Assembly: GCA_002422725.1 (NCBI GenBank)
Contig: DITE01000077.1
Location: 1-64,000, forward strand
DNA length: 64,000 nucleotides
Direction: 5' to 3'
From: Bacteroidales bacterium UBA6192
GTDB lineage: Bacteria; Bacteroidota; Bacteroidia; Bacteroidales; F082
The position numbers and the translations under genes were made by a program. Shown one piece after another: positions 43,966 through 53,001 of the stretch (positions are counted from its first letter, which is position 1; every line of letters begins with the position of its first letter). The notes below the pieces were generated by a model, which was given only the letters and a program-made list of their open reading frames with translations, ran no database searches and was not told the DNA's origin.

Positions 43966-44883
43966 TCATTCAATGCTTAAAACCAATCCGTCCCAGGCTG
44001 AAACTGTATCCATGAACTTGCTTACTGCTTCCAGTCGCAGCTGTTCGATATTTTGATAGCGTGACGAGAAATGCCCGATTACAAGTCGCTTTGCTCCGGC
44101 CAAACATGCTACCTCTGCTGCCTGCCATGTAGTGCTGTGGAATGTAGCTTTTGCTTCCCGGGCATGTATCGCAGAAAACGTTGCTTCGTGATACAACACA
44201 TTTACACTCCGGATTGCTGAAGCCAATTCAGGATAAAAAGCAGTATCACTGCAATATGCATAGGATCGTGCTGCAGGCTGGGGAAAAGTAAGCAGCTTAT
44301 TCAATATGATTTCACCATCCTTAGTAATCACATCTTCCCCTTTCTGAACCGAATGAATTTCAGAATGCGTAAGCCCGTATTGTTCTATAGACTCCTTCCT
44401 TATTTTGTAATGCACTATTTTTTCCCGGATAAGAAATCCCCAGGCTGGAATACGGTGTTTCATAGCAAAACACTCGGTACTGAAACCAGTTTCATCGATT
44501 ATTACTTGAGGAAAGTCCTCTGTTAACGTAATAAATATCAACGGAAACCGAAGTGTCGTATCGGCGTGCTTTAATTGCAATTGAATGATCTCGTATAAGC
44601 CGGGTGGTCCGGCAACTCTAAGCGGATTTGTTCGTCCGTTTAGGTGCATCGCTGTAATCAGACCGATTAGCCCATGATAATGATCCCCATGTAAATGGCT
44701 GATGAGAATATAGTTCAATTTCATTGGGCTTAAATTGAATCGGTTGAGCTGCATGAGGGTTCCCTCAGCACAATCAATCAGAATATGAAAATCATCAATT
44801 TTCACCAACTGACTGCTTGGATTGCGCGATGGGGTTGGAACAGCTGAGCCAGTCCCCAAAAAAGTGATGGTAAATGGTTTCAT
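43966..44883 (-). CDS. rnz: Ribonuclease Z
   Basis: A 305-residue metallo-beta-lactamase-fold endonuclease. The zinc-binding motif is SHLHGDHYHGL; GTGSAVPT at the N-terminus, HR in MKHRIPAWGF, a SDTAF metal ligand and the C-terminal HFSSRY follow the RNase Z order. It cleaves the 3' trailer from tRNA precursors that do not encode CCA, which fits the tRNA-Met of this window. It probably shares a transcript with nth. Confidence 0.95.
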   Translation of the reverse strand: MKPFTITFLGTGSAVPTPSRNPSSQLVKIDDFHILIDCAEGTLMQLNRFNLSPMKLNYILISHLHGDHYHGLIGLITAMHLNGRTNPLRVAGPPGLYEIIQLQLKHADTTLRFPLIFITLTEDFPQVIIDETGFSTECFAMKHRIPAWGFLIREKIVHYKIRKESIEQYGLTHSEIHSVQKGEDVITKDGEIILNKLLTFPQPAARSYAYCSDTAFYPELASAIRSVNVLYHEATFSAIHAREAKATFHSTTWQAAEVACLAGAKRLVIGHFSSRYQNIEQLRLEAVSKFMDTVSAWDGLVLSIE

Positions 44884-44935
44884 CGGAATAAGTCAAAATT
44901 AATAAAAAAGCCTGAACTTTCCTGAAATAATTAAA

Positions 44936-44966
44936 AAAAAAGCCGTCGGATGAGGACGGCTTTTGA
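44936..44966 (-). terminator. Rho-independent terminator of rpsA
   Basis: AAAAGCCGTC (44938-44947) and GACGGCTTTT (44955-44964) pair around a 7-base loop; on the minus strand the hairpin is followed by a long T run. It is 18 bp beyond the rpsA stop. Confidence 0.9.
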
Positions 44967-44982
44967 GATGTCAGGTGCAAAA

Positions 44983-47055
44983 TTATTTTTTCTTCTTTGC
45001 AGCTTTTTCTTCTTTTTCGAGGTCTTCTTTCAAACCAGCCAACACATCAAGATCACCAAGCGTTGTGCGCTCAAGATTTTCATTGATCTGTTTAACAGTG
45101 CGTTTGGCAGTTTTGGCTTCGCCACGAGGACCTTCAGGTTCGGCCTGACGGCTGCTTGTCTGTGCAAGGTCTTCATGGATTCTCGAATGGCTCAGGATAA
45201 TTTTCTTGTTCTCTTTCGAAAACTCAATGACCTTGAACTCGAGGGTTTCTTCAATCTTGGCTTGTGCACCATCTTCCTTTTTCAGATGTCTGTTGGGTGC
45301 AAAACCTTCAACACCATAAGGCATTGAAACGATCATCCCCTTGTCGGAAGTACTGATTATTGTCCCCTGATGAATTGACCCTACCGTGAAAATGTCTTCA
45401 AACACATCCCAGGGGTTTTCTTCAAGTTGCTTGTGACCAAGACTTAATCTGCGGTTTTCTTCGTCAACATCCAGAACTACTACTTCAATGTTTTCTCCTA
45501 CTTTGGTAAATTCGGCCGGATGCTTGATTTTTTTCGACCATGAAAGGTCCGAAATGTGAATCAAACCATCGACACCTTCTTCCATTTCAACAAAAATTCC
45601 AAAATTAGTGAAGTTTCTAACTGTTGCGGAATGTTTAGATTGAACAGGATATTTGGTTTTGATATTATCCCATGGATCAGGAATAAGCTGTTTCATGCCC
45701 AGTGACATCTTACGTTCGTCACGGTCGAGGGTGAGGATAACAGCTTCAACTTCATTTCCAACGGTAAGGAAATCCTGTGCGGTGCGCAAATGTTGCGACC
45801 ATGACATTTCTGATACATGAATAAGTCCTTCAACTCCGGGAGCAATTTCGATAAAGGCGCCATAGTCGGCAATAACCACTACCCTGCCTTTCACCGTGTC
45901 GCCAACCTTCAGGTTTTCATCCAGAGCATCCCATGGGTGAGGCGTTAGTTGTTTCAATCCGAGAGCGATACGTTTTTTGTTGTCATCAAAGTCAAGAATA
46001 ACAACTTTGATCTTCTGATCAAGCTCAACAATCTCTTCCGGATGATTAATACGTCCCCAGGAAAGGTCTGTGATATGAATAAGTCCATCAACACCACCCA
46101 GGTCGATAAACACACCATAGGAAGTAATATTTTTGACAGTACCTTCGAGTACCTGACCTTTTTCAAGTTTTCCGATGATCTCTATCTTTTGTTGTTCGAG
46201 TTCATCTTCGATAAGTGCTTTATGCGAAACTACAACGTTTTTGTATTCCTGATTGATTTTAACAACCTTGAATTCCATTGTTTTGTCCACATATACATCA
46301 TAATCACGAATAGGTTTCACATCAATCTGTGAGCCTGGAAGGAAAGCCTCGATGCCAAATACATCAACAATAAGACCCCCTTTGGTACGGCATTTCACAT
46401 AACCATTAATGATTTCTTCTTTTTCGAAAGCCACGTTGATTCTGTCCCATGAACGCAGGATACGGGCTTTTTTGTGCGACAACATCAGCTGTCCGCTCTG
46501 GCCTTCCTGATTTTCAACATATACTTCTACTTTGTCGCCAATTTTCAGATCCTGATTGTAACGGAATTCTGAAACAGGGATAACGCCATCGGACTTAAAT
46601 CCAATGTTTACAACAATTTCACGATTGTTTTTGCCAACAACAACACCATCGATTACCTCATGATCGCCAATTGAACTGAGTGTTTTGTCATACAATTGCT
46701 CCAATTTTCCACGCTCATCTGTTGAGTAAAACTCGTGTTTCTTTCCAATTGCATCCCAATCAAAATCAGCTGGTTCCGGCTTGATTTTTTCTTTGAATCG
46801 AGGTTTCGATAATTGAACAACTGGCTCGGACTCGGTTTCCAAAACAACGGGTTCAGATTCGGTTTCCAAAGCAATAGGTTGGGCTATTTCAGCCACTTCT
46901 TCTTCAGCAATGTGTTCCACAACGGTTGTAACTTCTTCCGTTACATTCCCGGTTGATTCCACAACAACGGCATCAGCCTGCTCATCAACTTTGGTAGATT
47001 CAACTGGTGTTTCAACCGGTTGTTCTTCGTTGATGATGTTTTCATTTTCTGTCAT
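44983..47055 (-). CDS. rpsA: 30S ribosomal protein S1
   Basis: A 690-residue S1 protein with six S1 RNA-binding domains; the best-preserved contain NITSYGVFIDLGGVDGLIHI, ADYGAFIEIAPGVEGLIHVS and NFTNFGIFVEMEEGVDGLIH. It tethers mRNA to the ribosome. The protein is longer than the usual 550-600 because of an acidic N-terminal extension of about 110 residues that contains two tandem copies of LETESEPVV (plus 46816-46869), and it ends in a basic lysine-rich tail. A divergent promoter pair separates it from ychF. Confidence 0.95.
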   Translation of the reverse strand: MTENENIINEEQPVETPVESTKVDEQADAVVVESTGNVTEEVTTVVEHIAEEEVAEIAQPIALETESEPVVLETESEPVVQLSKPRFKEKIKPEPADFDWDAIGKKHEFYSTDERGKLEQLYDKTLSSIGDHEVIDGVVVGKNNREIVVNIGFKSDGVIPVSEFRYNQDLKIGDKVEVYVENQEGQSGQLMLSHKKARILRSWDRINVAFEKEEIINGYVKCRTKGGLIVDVFGIEAFLPGSQIDVKPIRDYDVYVDKTMEFKVVKINQEYKNVVVSHKALIEDELEQQKIEIIGKLEKGQVLEGTVKNITSYGVFIDLGGVDGLIHITDLSWGRINHPEEIVELDQKIKVVILDFDDNKKRIALGLKQLTPHPWDALDENLKVGDTVKGRVVVIADYGAFIEIAPGVEGLIHVSEMSWSQHLRTAQDFLTVGNEVEAVILTLDRDERKMSLGMKQLIPDPWDNIKTKYPVQSKHSATVRNFTNFGIFVEMEEGVDGLIHISDLSWSKKIKHPAEFTKVGENIEVVVLDVDEENRRLSLGHKQLEENPWDVFEDIFTVGSIHQGTIISTSDKGMIVSMPYGVEGFAPNRHLKKEDGAQAKIEETLEFKVIEFSKENKKIILSHSRIHEDLAQTSSRQAEPEGPRGEAKTAKRTVKQINENLERTTLGDLDVLAGLKEDLEKEEKAAKKKK
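46816..46869 (-). repeat. Two 27-bp tandem repeats inside rpsA
   Basis: Positions 46816-46842 and 46843-46869 both encode LETESEPVV in the acidic extension of ribosomal protein S1; they differ only at a few third-codon positions. Confidence 0.8.
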
Positions 47056-47187
47056 TTAAATACATTTTTTGTACCCGTCGTACTTATCCGAATAATTTCT
47101 GACAGGGAAGGTTAAACATGTTACTTATTCTAAGACGCTGGTATTATTTGATTTAACCAACTTCGGTATGTCCTGAAAACAAGGCTG

Positions 47188-47195
47188 CAAAATTA
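47188..47195 (-). promoter_or_regulatory. -7 element likely driving rpsA
   Basis: CAAAATTA on the plus strand, that is TAATTTTG on the minus strand, an exact match to TAnnTTTG, 132 bp upstream of the rpsA ATG. Confidence 0.4.
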
Positions 47196-47254
47196 GGAAA
47201 ATTCCTGAAAATAAAAAAATATAAGAAGAATAAATTTCCTTCCCGTAGAATTGT

Positions 47255-47262
47255 TAATTTTG
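47255..47262 (+). promoter_or_regulatory. -7 element driving ychF
   Basis: TAATTTTG, exact match to TAnnTTTG, 38 bp before the ATG; TTTC at 47234-47237 is a plausible -33 box with 17 bp spacing. Confidence 0.55.
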
Positions 47263-47300
47263 CCGACCTCCTGACTAAACAAAATCCAACAAATATCGGT

Positions 47301-48398
47301 ATGGCACTTAACTGTGGAATAATTGGTCTCACAAATATTGGAAAAACGACTATATTTAACTGTATGTCAAACACCAAAGCTGAGGCAACGGCCTTTGCTT
47401 TTAGTGCTACCAAATCGAATATCGGCATGGTAGAGGTCCCTGACCCGCGCTTGAATGAGATCGATAAGCTTATTAAATCTGCTAAAGTTGTTCCGGCAAC
47501 CGTCGAAATTGTGGATGTTCCAGGATTGGCCAAAGGTGCGAGCCAGGGCGAAGGGGTTGGTAATAAGTTTCTGGCCGATATCCAGCAGATGGATGCTCTG
47601 ATTCACGTCCTCCGCTGTTTCGATGATCCGGAGCTACCCCATATTGAAGGCTCTGTAGATCCGGTGCGGGATATGGAAATTGTTGATCTGGAGCTTCAGG
47701 TCAGAGACCTTGATCTGGTTACACGAAAAATACAACGCGTTGAGAAGCTCTTGAAATTAGGCGATAAAGAAGCGAAAAAAGCCATGGATGTTCTAATCAC
47801 CTATCGTGATCACCTCGAAAATTTTGGTAACGCAAGGACAGCAGCTGTGGAAGAGAATGATAAAAAGTTTATTCAAGAGCTTCAGTTGTTAACCGCAAAA
47901 CCAGTGATTTTTGTCTGCAATGTAAACGACGAATCAGCTAACACCGGCAATAAATACACTCAGGCAGTGTTTAAGGCTCTCGAGAATCAGGATACAGAAG
48001 TTTTAATCATAGCTGGCAAACTTGAAGCTGAAATTTCTGAACTGGAGGAGGCATCTGACAGGGAAATTTTTCTGTCCGATGCCGGCTTAAACGAACCCGG
48101 TGTGAATAAACTGATCAGAACAGCCTATAAATTGTTAAATCTTCAATCGTTTTTTACGGCAGGGCCAAAAGAAGTGAGGGCGTGGACAATCAAATGTGGC
48201 ATGACTGCACCTCAGGCTTCAGGTGTAATTCACTCTGACCTTGAACGAGGCTTTATTCGTGCAGAAGTTATGAAATACGATGATTTTATACACTACAAGT
48301 CGGAACAGGGTGTGAAAGATGCCGGCAAATTTCGTGTCGAAGGCAAGAATTACATTATTGAAGACGGAGACATACTGCATATCCGCTTTAATGTGTAA
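47301..48398 (+). CDS. ychF: Ribosome-binding ATPase/GTPase YchF
   Basis: A 365-residue Obg-family protein. The P-loop is GLTNIGKTT, switch II is DVPGLAKGASQGEGVGNKFL, and NVND replaces the NKxD base-specificity motif, consistent with YchF's preference for ATP. A coiled-coil insertion and a C-terminal TGS domain (AWTIKCGMTAPQASGVIHSD) follow. It associates with ribosomes. The stop is adjacent (0 bp) to the convergent M1 peptidase. Confidence 0.97.
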   Translation: MALNCGIIGLTNIGKTTIFNCMSNTKAEATAFAFSATKSNIGMVEVPDPRLNEIDKLIKSAKVVPATVEIVDVPGLAKGASQGEGVGNKFLADIQQMDALIHVLRCFDDPELPHIEGSVDPVRDMEIVDLELQVRDLDLVTRKIQRVEKLLKLGDKEAKKAMDVLITYRDHLENFGNARTAAVEENDKKFIQELQLLTAKPVIFVCNVNDESANTGNKYTQAVFKALENQDTEVLIIAGKLEAEISELEEASDREIFLSDAGLNEPGVNKLIRTAYKLLNLQSFFTAGPKEVRAWTIKCGMTAPQASGVIHSDLERGFIRAEVMKYDDFIHYKSEQGVKDAGKFRVEGKNYIIEDGDILHIRFNV

Positions 48399-50792
48399 TC
48401 ATTTCTTCCTGATAGATCTTATCAACTCATCATCATCTCCTACCAGCCTGTCAATGCGGTTGTCAATAATCGTTTTGTTTAATTCTGTTGCATAATACTT
48501 TCTCAATGCATCAATGGCTACTGAGTTTAACTTGAAATTCCAATGCAATGAGGCCTCAATCAGGTTATCACAAATCGCCTCATCAAATTGGTTGAGTGAT
48601 AATAATGCTTGAATGGCATTGATGCGGGTTGTAAAATCAAAACTTAATCCGGCATAATCTGTCAATTCAGTTAAAAATTCCTTATGCCCGACTGCAATGG
48701 CCATTCTGAGCCAGCTTATGCGGATATTCATCCCCGGGAATCCTGTTTCGTTGCGGGTAATTTCCAACCATTCATCTGTCCTTTCAGGATAAAGCGAACT
48801 TAATTTTTCGATTGCAATGCGTATGTTTGAATATGATTCATCTCTAAGCAACAAATTAATAAGATCTTCCGGAATCTCATGCCACAGCTGTAAACCGGAA
48901 ATGGCCTCTCGTCGGACAAGGGGATCTTTATCAGCAAGAGCACGAATTATCAGTTGATTGTTCGACTGAAAATTGTCTGCTGACAATTGTCTGACAATTT
49001 CAGCTTTTGTCAAATGAAAACTTTCCTTAGCAAAACAACTGATCAACACCTCTCTTTTTTGAACGATTGGAAATGGCTGCATTGCAACCAGCGCATCATA
49101 TCTGTCAGTGAGGTGTTCTGCTTTAGATAATTGTGCAGAAAGTTCCTGAATAGTTCTTGGAAAATCAACCGTTTTCAGAATTCTTGCTCCCGGATCAAAC
49201 AACACAAAATCAATACTTTTCTGGCCTTCCCATTGAATTGGTAACGTCATATTGGCTGAATCAATCAGGAACTTTTTTGAAATCATGCTGCCATCAGCAA
49301 ACCACACTTCAATTTGAACCGGTACTTTAAATACAGGACGTAAGTTATTAATATCTTGAAGCTGTTGCGCGTTAATGGCGATCCCAAATGGTTCTTTTGT
49401 GTAGCTCAACCCAAAATGAGGCTCTCCCCCCCTTTCAACCCATTGATCAAAGAACCAATCCATGCTTCTGCCTGTAGATTCGTGTATGTCGCGTATCAGA
49501 TCGGGTGTCCAGACCTCCTGATAAGGATGACTCTTAAGATAAAAGTTTATTGCTTTTTTGAAATCATGTTCACCCAGTTCGTCGTGTAACATGTCCAGCA
49601 CCAACGAGCCTTTGGGGTACCAGCGATCGACACCACCACGGCTGTGTGCAAGTGGGTAGTTATCTTTCGATGAAGCCTCAATTACTCTTTTGTGTTCTTT
49701 TAGCCGTTCCCATTCATAATAGTCATTCCCAAAAACCTGCTTTTCGAACAATTTGGCGTAATATGTCGCAAAGCTCTCTGTAAGCCACACATCTTTGTGC
49801 CTGAGATGAGAAATGTAGTTACCAAACCATTGATGAACAAGTTCATGTATGTTTACATTTATATAGTTCCGTTCCCAGAAAGCCCTCGAATCTATATGCA
49901 TAAAGTCACCGAAAATGGTGGATGTGGTGGTTTCCATTCCTCCAAATAAATAATCAGTTACCGGAGCCTGCCGGTATATCTCATATGGATAAGGAAAATC
50001 GAATTCGTTTTCACAAAAGGCAATCATGTCATGCATGTATCGATAAGTAGGCTCTACGGAAGTCTTCCGGTCAGGATAATACCACAATTCGACCGGGAGA
50101 CCTTTAGCAGTTGAGGTTGATTCCCAGTCATAATCGCCAATAATCAGAGCTGTCGAGAAAAAAGGATGGTTTCTGTACATCTTATAATGCCAGGTTGCAG
50201 TCCCATCATTGTTGAACTGAACTGATTCGCGCACACCATTTGAAAAAACTTTGTAATGTGCATCAAAAGTGATGTGAAAGTCGGTTGTGAGCCGGTCGTC
50301 TGCATAAGGAAGCCAGTAATAGGGTCTGTGTGCCCAAATCTGTTTACGTTTCCGGTTTGTGGTATCGTCCCAGCCGATAAAATACAATTCCGAATCGGGA
50401 AATACTTCGTAGTCGATGCGTAACGCATGTGAAGCACCTTTTTTTGTGTTAACCGGAAGATTTACGATCAGGTCCTTATCTATCAAACTATACCTTACCG
50501 GAATTCTATCGATTGTAACTTGTTGAATCGAAAAGTCTTTGGCAAGAAGAACCACCGAGTCCACATCACTTCGAATCTGCCTGAATAAAAAACGGGCTGA
50601 AGCAAGCACTTTTTTTTCGAGTGGATCGATCCGGAGTTTAACTGTCAGATGTTCAAAGTCAACAAGTTTTTCAGGCAAAAAGCGGTAATCATCTTCTAAA
50701 TAGACCAGCTTATCCTCTGTTTGGGCATTTACAGTTAAAGTGGCATAACACAGAAATAATAATACGAGACTGTATAGAAAATTGTGTCGCAT
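48399..50792 (-). CDS. M1 family metallopeptidase
   Basis: A 797-residue exported aminopeptidase-type protein, signal peptide ending near TVNAQ. Zinc ligands are in HELVHQW and the downstream Glu in LTESFATYY; GGMETTTST takes the place of the GAMEN exopeptidase motif. The C-terminal third has helical HEAT-like repeats. It should remove N-terminal residues from peptides in the periplasm or outside. The frame opens 5 codons earlier at a TTG, but the ATG at 50792 gives the standard signal peptide. Confidence 0.92.
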   Translation of the reverse strand: MRHNFLYSLVLLFLCYATLTVNAQTEDKLVYLEDDYRFLPEKLVDFEHLTVKLRIDPLEKKVLASARFLFRQIRSDVDSVVLLAKDFSIQQVTIDRIPVRYSLIDKDLIVNLPVNTKKGASHALRIDYEVFPDSELYFIGWDDTTNRKRKQIWAHRPYYWLPYADDRLTTDFHITFDAHYKVFSNGVRESVQFNNDGTATWHYKMYRNHPFFSTALIIGDYDWESTSTAKGLPVELWYYPDRKTSVEPTYRYMHDMIAFCENEFDFPYPYEIYRQAPVTDYLFGGMETTTSTIFGDFMHIDSRAFWERNYINVNIHELVHQWFGNYISHLRHKDVWLTESFATYYAKLFEKQVFGNDYYEWERLKEHKRVIEASSKDNYPLAHSRGGVDRWYPKGSLVLDMLHDELGEHDFKKAINFYLKSHPYQEVWTPDLIRDIHESTGRSMDWFFDQWVERGGEPHFGLSYTKEPFGIAINAQQLQDINNLRPVFKVPVQIEVWFADGSMISKKFLIDSANMTLPIQWEGQKSIDFVLFDPGARILKTVDFPRTIQELSAQLSKAEHLTDRYDALVAMQPFPIVQKREVLISCFAKESFHLTKAEIVRQLSADNFQSNNQLIIRALADKDPLVRREAISGLQLWHEIPEDLINLLLRDESYSNIRIAIEKLSSLYPERTDEWLEITRNETGFPGMNIRISWLRMAIAVGHKEFLTELTDYAGLSFDFTTRINAIQALLSLNQFDEAICDNLIEASLHWNFKLNSVAIDALRKYYATELNKTIIDNRIDRLVGDDDELIRSIRKK

Positions 50793-51274
50793 GATTTTTT
50801 TTCGCAAATATGCAGAAAACCTTAGAAAGCAACGAACACTTCTTAATACTTAATTACTCTGTTTACTTCAATAGGGATTGTCAGCTAATTAGTTGGCCTA
50901 ACCTGGCGAGTTTGTTAACAGGCAAATAATGGTTTTGCACAATGCGAATCATTTCAACTGACTTCTTCAACACTTCAGCGGATTCCACCTTATCACTATT
51001 CAGCATTAGCATCAAAATAATGAATCCGGGATCATGAAAATATAGAAACCCAAATCTCTTGCAAGTCAGAAAAACGGACGTGAATTGAAATGAAACCAGT
51101 TTGTCATATCAAGAAATTTTAAAAAGCTTATTATCAATTATATAGATTGTTCAGCTGAATAAATATGCAAAAAAAAACACCAAATGCAGGCATAATAGCT
51201 AATTTTACCGCCCGAATGAAGTACCTAATTAATCAGGTGTTCATATTCTTTTTAAGTTACAATTGTTAGTTAAT
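50793..51274. other. Gene-poor region of 482 bp between the M1 peptidase and the FabH-like gene
   Basis: Holds the M1 peptidase promoter region (minus-strand CATATTTG just before its ATG), an open frame of 76 codons on the minus strand (50881-51108, reported separately), and the leader of the FabH-like gene. No tRNA or terminator stem was found. Confidence 0.5.
50881..51012 (-). pseudogene. Possible small or relic ORF
   Basis: A minus-strand frame is open from 51108 to the stop at 50881-50883. Starting at the ATG at 51012 it would encode 43 residues (MLMLNSDKV... ending KLARLGQLIS), helical in character. The codons upstream of the ATG are also open and protein-like (LTCKRFGFLYFHDPGF), suggesting either a relic of a longer gene's C-terminus or chance. 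No ribosome-binding site or family match is seen. Confidence 0.2.
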
Positions 51275-52351
51275 ATGAATGATATCAAGACGATAATATC
51301 CGGAACAGGGAGTTATATACCAGAAAATATTGTTAAAAACTCCGATTTTCTCAAACAGGTCTTCTTCGAGAAAGACCATACTGTCATTGATAGTCCGGGT
51401 GAAGAAGTGGTGAGGAAGTTCAAGGATATAACCGGCATTTATGAACGCAGATGGGTGAGTAGTGAACAACACAATTCTGTTATTGGCCATCTTGCTGCAG
51501 AAATTGCCATTGCGAATGCGGGAATCGACAAAGAAAGTATCGATCAGATCATTGTGGCGCATAATTTTGGAGATGTAGTAAGCAATTCGATTCAAACGGA
51601 CATTGTTCCAAGTATTGCTGCAAGAATCAAACACAAACTCGGAATTAAAAACGTTAGCTGCATCCCATATGATTTGATTTTTGGATGTCCGGGATGGATA
51701 CAAGGTGTTATTCAGGCTGATGCCTTTATTCGCTCAGGGCTTGCCAACAGGTGCCTTGTTATTGGCACTGAAACCCTTTCCAGGGTTGTGGATGTATATG
51801 ACCGCGACACCATGATTTTCTCGGATGGTGCAGGCGCAGCTATTGTTGAAAGATCAAACAATGCCGATTCATCGGGTATTTTGTCTTCTTCTTTTATGTC
51901 GCACACCGCCGAAGAGGTTGATTATCTTTACGTTGGAAAGTCAAATTCACCCAATGCTGATTCAAATATTAAGTATATCAAAATGCTTGGCAGGAAAATA
52001 TACGAATATTCATTGAATCATGTTCCTGCTGCAATGAAGATTGCATTAGACAGATCGGGTATCGAGATTGATCAGGTTAAGAAAATAATTATTCATCAGG
52101 CAAATGAAAAAATGGATGAAGCTATAGTGCAGCGTTTTTTCCGGCTTTATAGCAAGAAAATAGATTTGAGCACCGTGATGCCAATGAATATACAGGAACT
52201 TGGAAATAGCTCTGTTGCAACGGTACCAACGCTTTATGATATGATACTGCGTGGCAGAATTCCTGAACACAGGATCGATAAAGGCGACATCTTGTTGTTC
52301 GCATCTGTTGGAGCAGGTATGAACATCAACGCCTTTGTTTACCGGCAGTAA
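51275..52351 (+). CDS. 3-oxoacyl-ACP synthase III (FabH-like ketosynthase)
   Basis: A 358-residue thiolase-fold ketosynthase. The catalytic triad appears as Cys138 in FGCPGW, His in IIHQAN and Asn in LGNSS; FSDGAGAAIVE and SVGAGMNIN are also family sequences. The protein is longer than E. coli FabH and the Cys lies later because of an insertion in the first 60 residues, which suggests a specialised FabH-like enzyme (for example a starter of secondary fatty acids) rather than the housekeeping one. The frame begins at a TTG at 51263, but the ATG at 51275 is preferred. Confidence 0.85.
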   Translation: MNDIKTIISGTGSYIPENIVKNSDFLKQVFFEKDHTVIDSPGEEVVRKFKDITGIYERRWVSSEQHNSVIGHLAAEIAIANAGIDKESIDQIIVAHNFGDVVSNSIQTDIVPSIAARIKHKLGIKNVSCIPYDLIFGCPGWIQGVIQADAFIRSGLANRCLVIGTETLSRVVDVYDRDTMIFSDGAGAAIVERSNNADSSGILSSSFMSHTAEEVDYLYVGKSNSPNADSNIKYIKMLGRKIYEYSLNHVPAAMKIALDRSGIEIDQVKKIIIHQANEKMDEAIVQRFFRLYSKKIDLSTVMPMNIQELGNSSVATVPTLYDMILRGRIPEHRIDKGDILLFASVGAGMNINAFVYRQ

Positions 52352-52455
52352 GTGTCTGATTTATTACTCCATAGCTAATTTCCCGTAAATTTTGCTTCCG
52401 GAGGTAGACATTGGTCATTTGCATGTAACTTTCTTTTCACCTAAGCATCAATTTC

Positions 52456-52821
52456 ATGGAAAAACCTAATGTAATCGTAATTGGGGCAAGTCCGAAACCC
52501 GATCGGTTCTCAAATGTGGCTGTCCGCAAGCTTAAACGATTCGGGTTTAATGTTATCGCTATTGGCAGGAAAAAGGGTAACATTGAAGGAATTAGTATTG
52601 CTGATACCATACAGGATGTTCAGGAGGTTTATGCAGTAACCCTATATATCAGACCCCAATTACAACTTGACTACCTGCCCTATCTGAAAAAAGTAAAGCC
52701 TCTCAAAGTAATTTTCAATCCCGGAACAGAAAATCCTGTAATTCAGGAAATTCTGAATAAGGAAGGAATTGAAACCATCGAAGACTGCACACTGATTATG
52801 TTGGAGTCAGGAACGTTTTAG
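52456..52821 (+). CDS. CoA-binding protein (YccU-like)
   Basis: A 121-residue Rossmann-fold protein of the CoA-binding domain family. VIGASPKPDRFSNVAVRKL at the N-terminus and the NPGTENP loop near residue 95 are the signature; the protein is the single-domain type related to succinyl-CoA ligase alpha subunits. It probably binds CoA or a nucleotide; function is unknown. Confidence 0.82.
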   Translation: MEKPNVIVIGASPKPDRFSNVAVRKLKRFGFNVIAIGRKKGNIEGISIADTIQDVQEVYAVTLYIRPQLQLDYLPYLKKVKPLKVIFNPGTENPVIQEILNKEGIETIEDCTLIMLESGTF

Positions 52822-52963
52822 CACAATATTCTGGCCAGAAAGAGGTTATTAATGATTCGCTAAGGCTTGGTATTTAATATTGAAGAATGAAATCCATGGT
52901 GAAAAACACGATATAAGAATTAAAGACTATTAGTCATTTTTATGGTTAAGTTAAAAAAATCGG

Positions 52964-52971
52964 TAATTTTG
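52964..52971 (+). promoter_or_regulatory. -7 promoter element of the T9SS type B gene
   Basis: TAATTTTG, an exact match, with TATG 19 bp upstream (52941-52944) near the -33 position; 30 bp before the ATG at 53002. Confidence 0.6.
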
Positions 52972-53001
52972 CACAAATAGCAGATTGGAGATCAAGAATT
53001 C

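Noticed and set aside
45949..46332. 127-residue ORF antisense to rpsA
   Set aside because: Phenylalanine/asparagine-rich shadow of the S1 domains.
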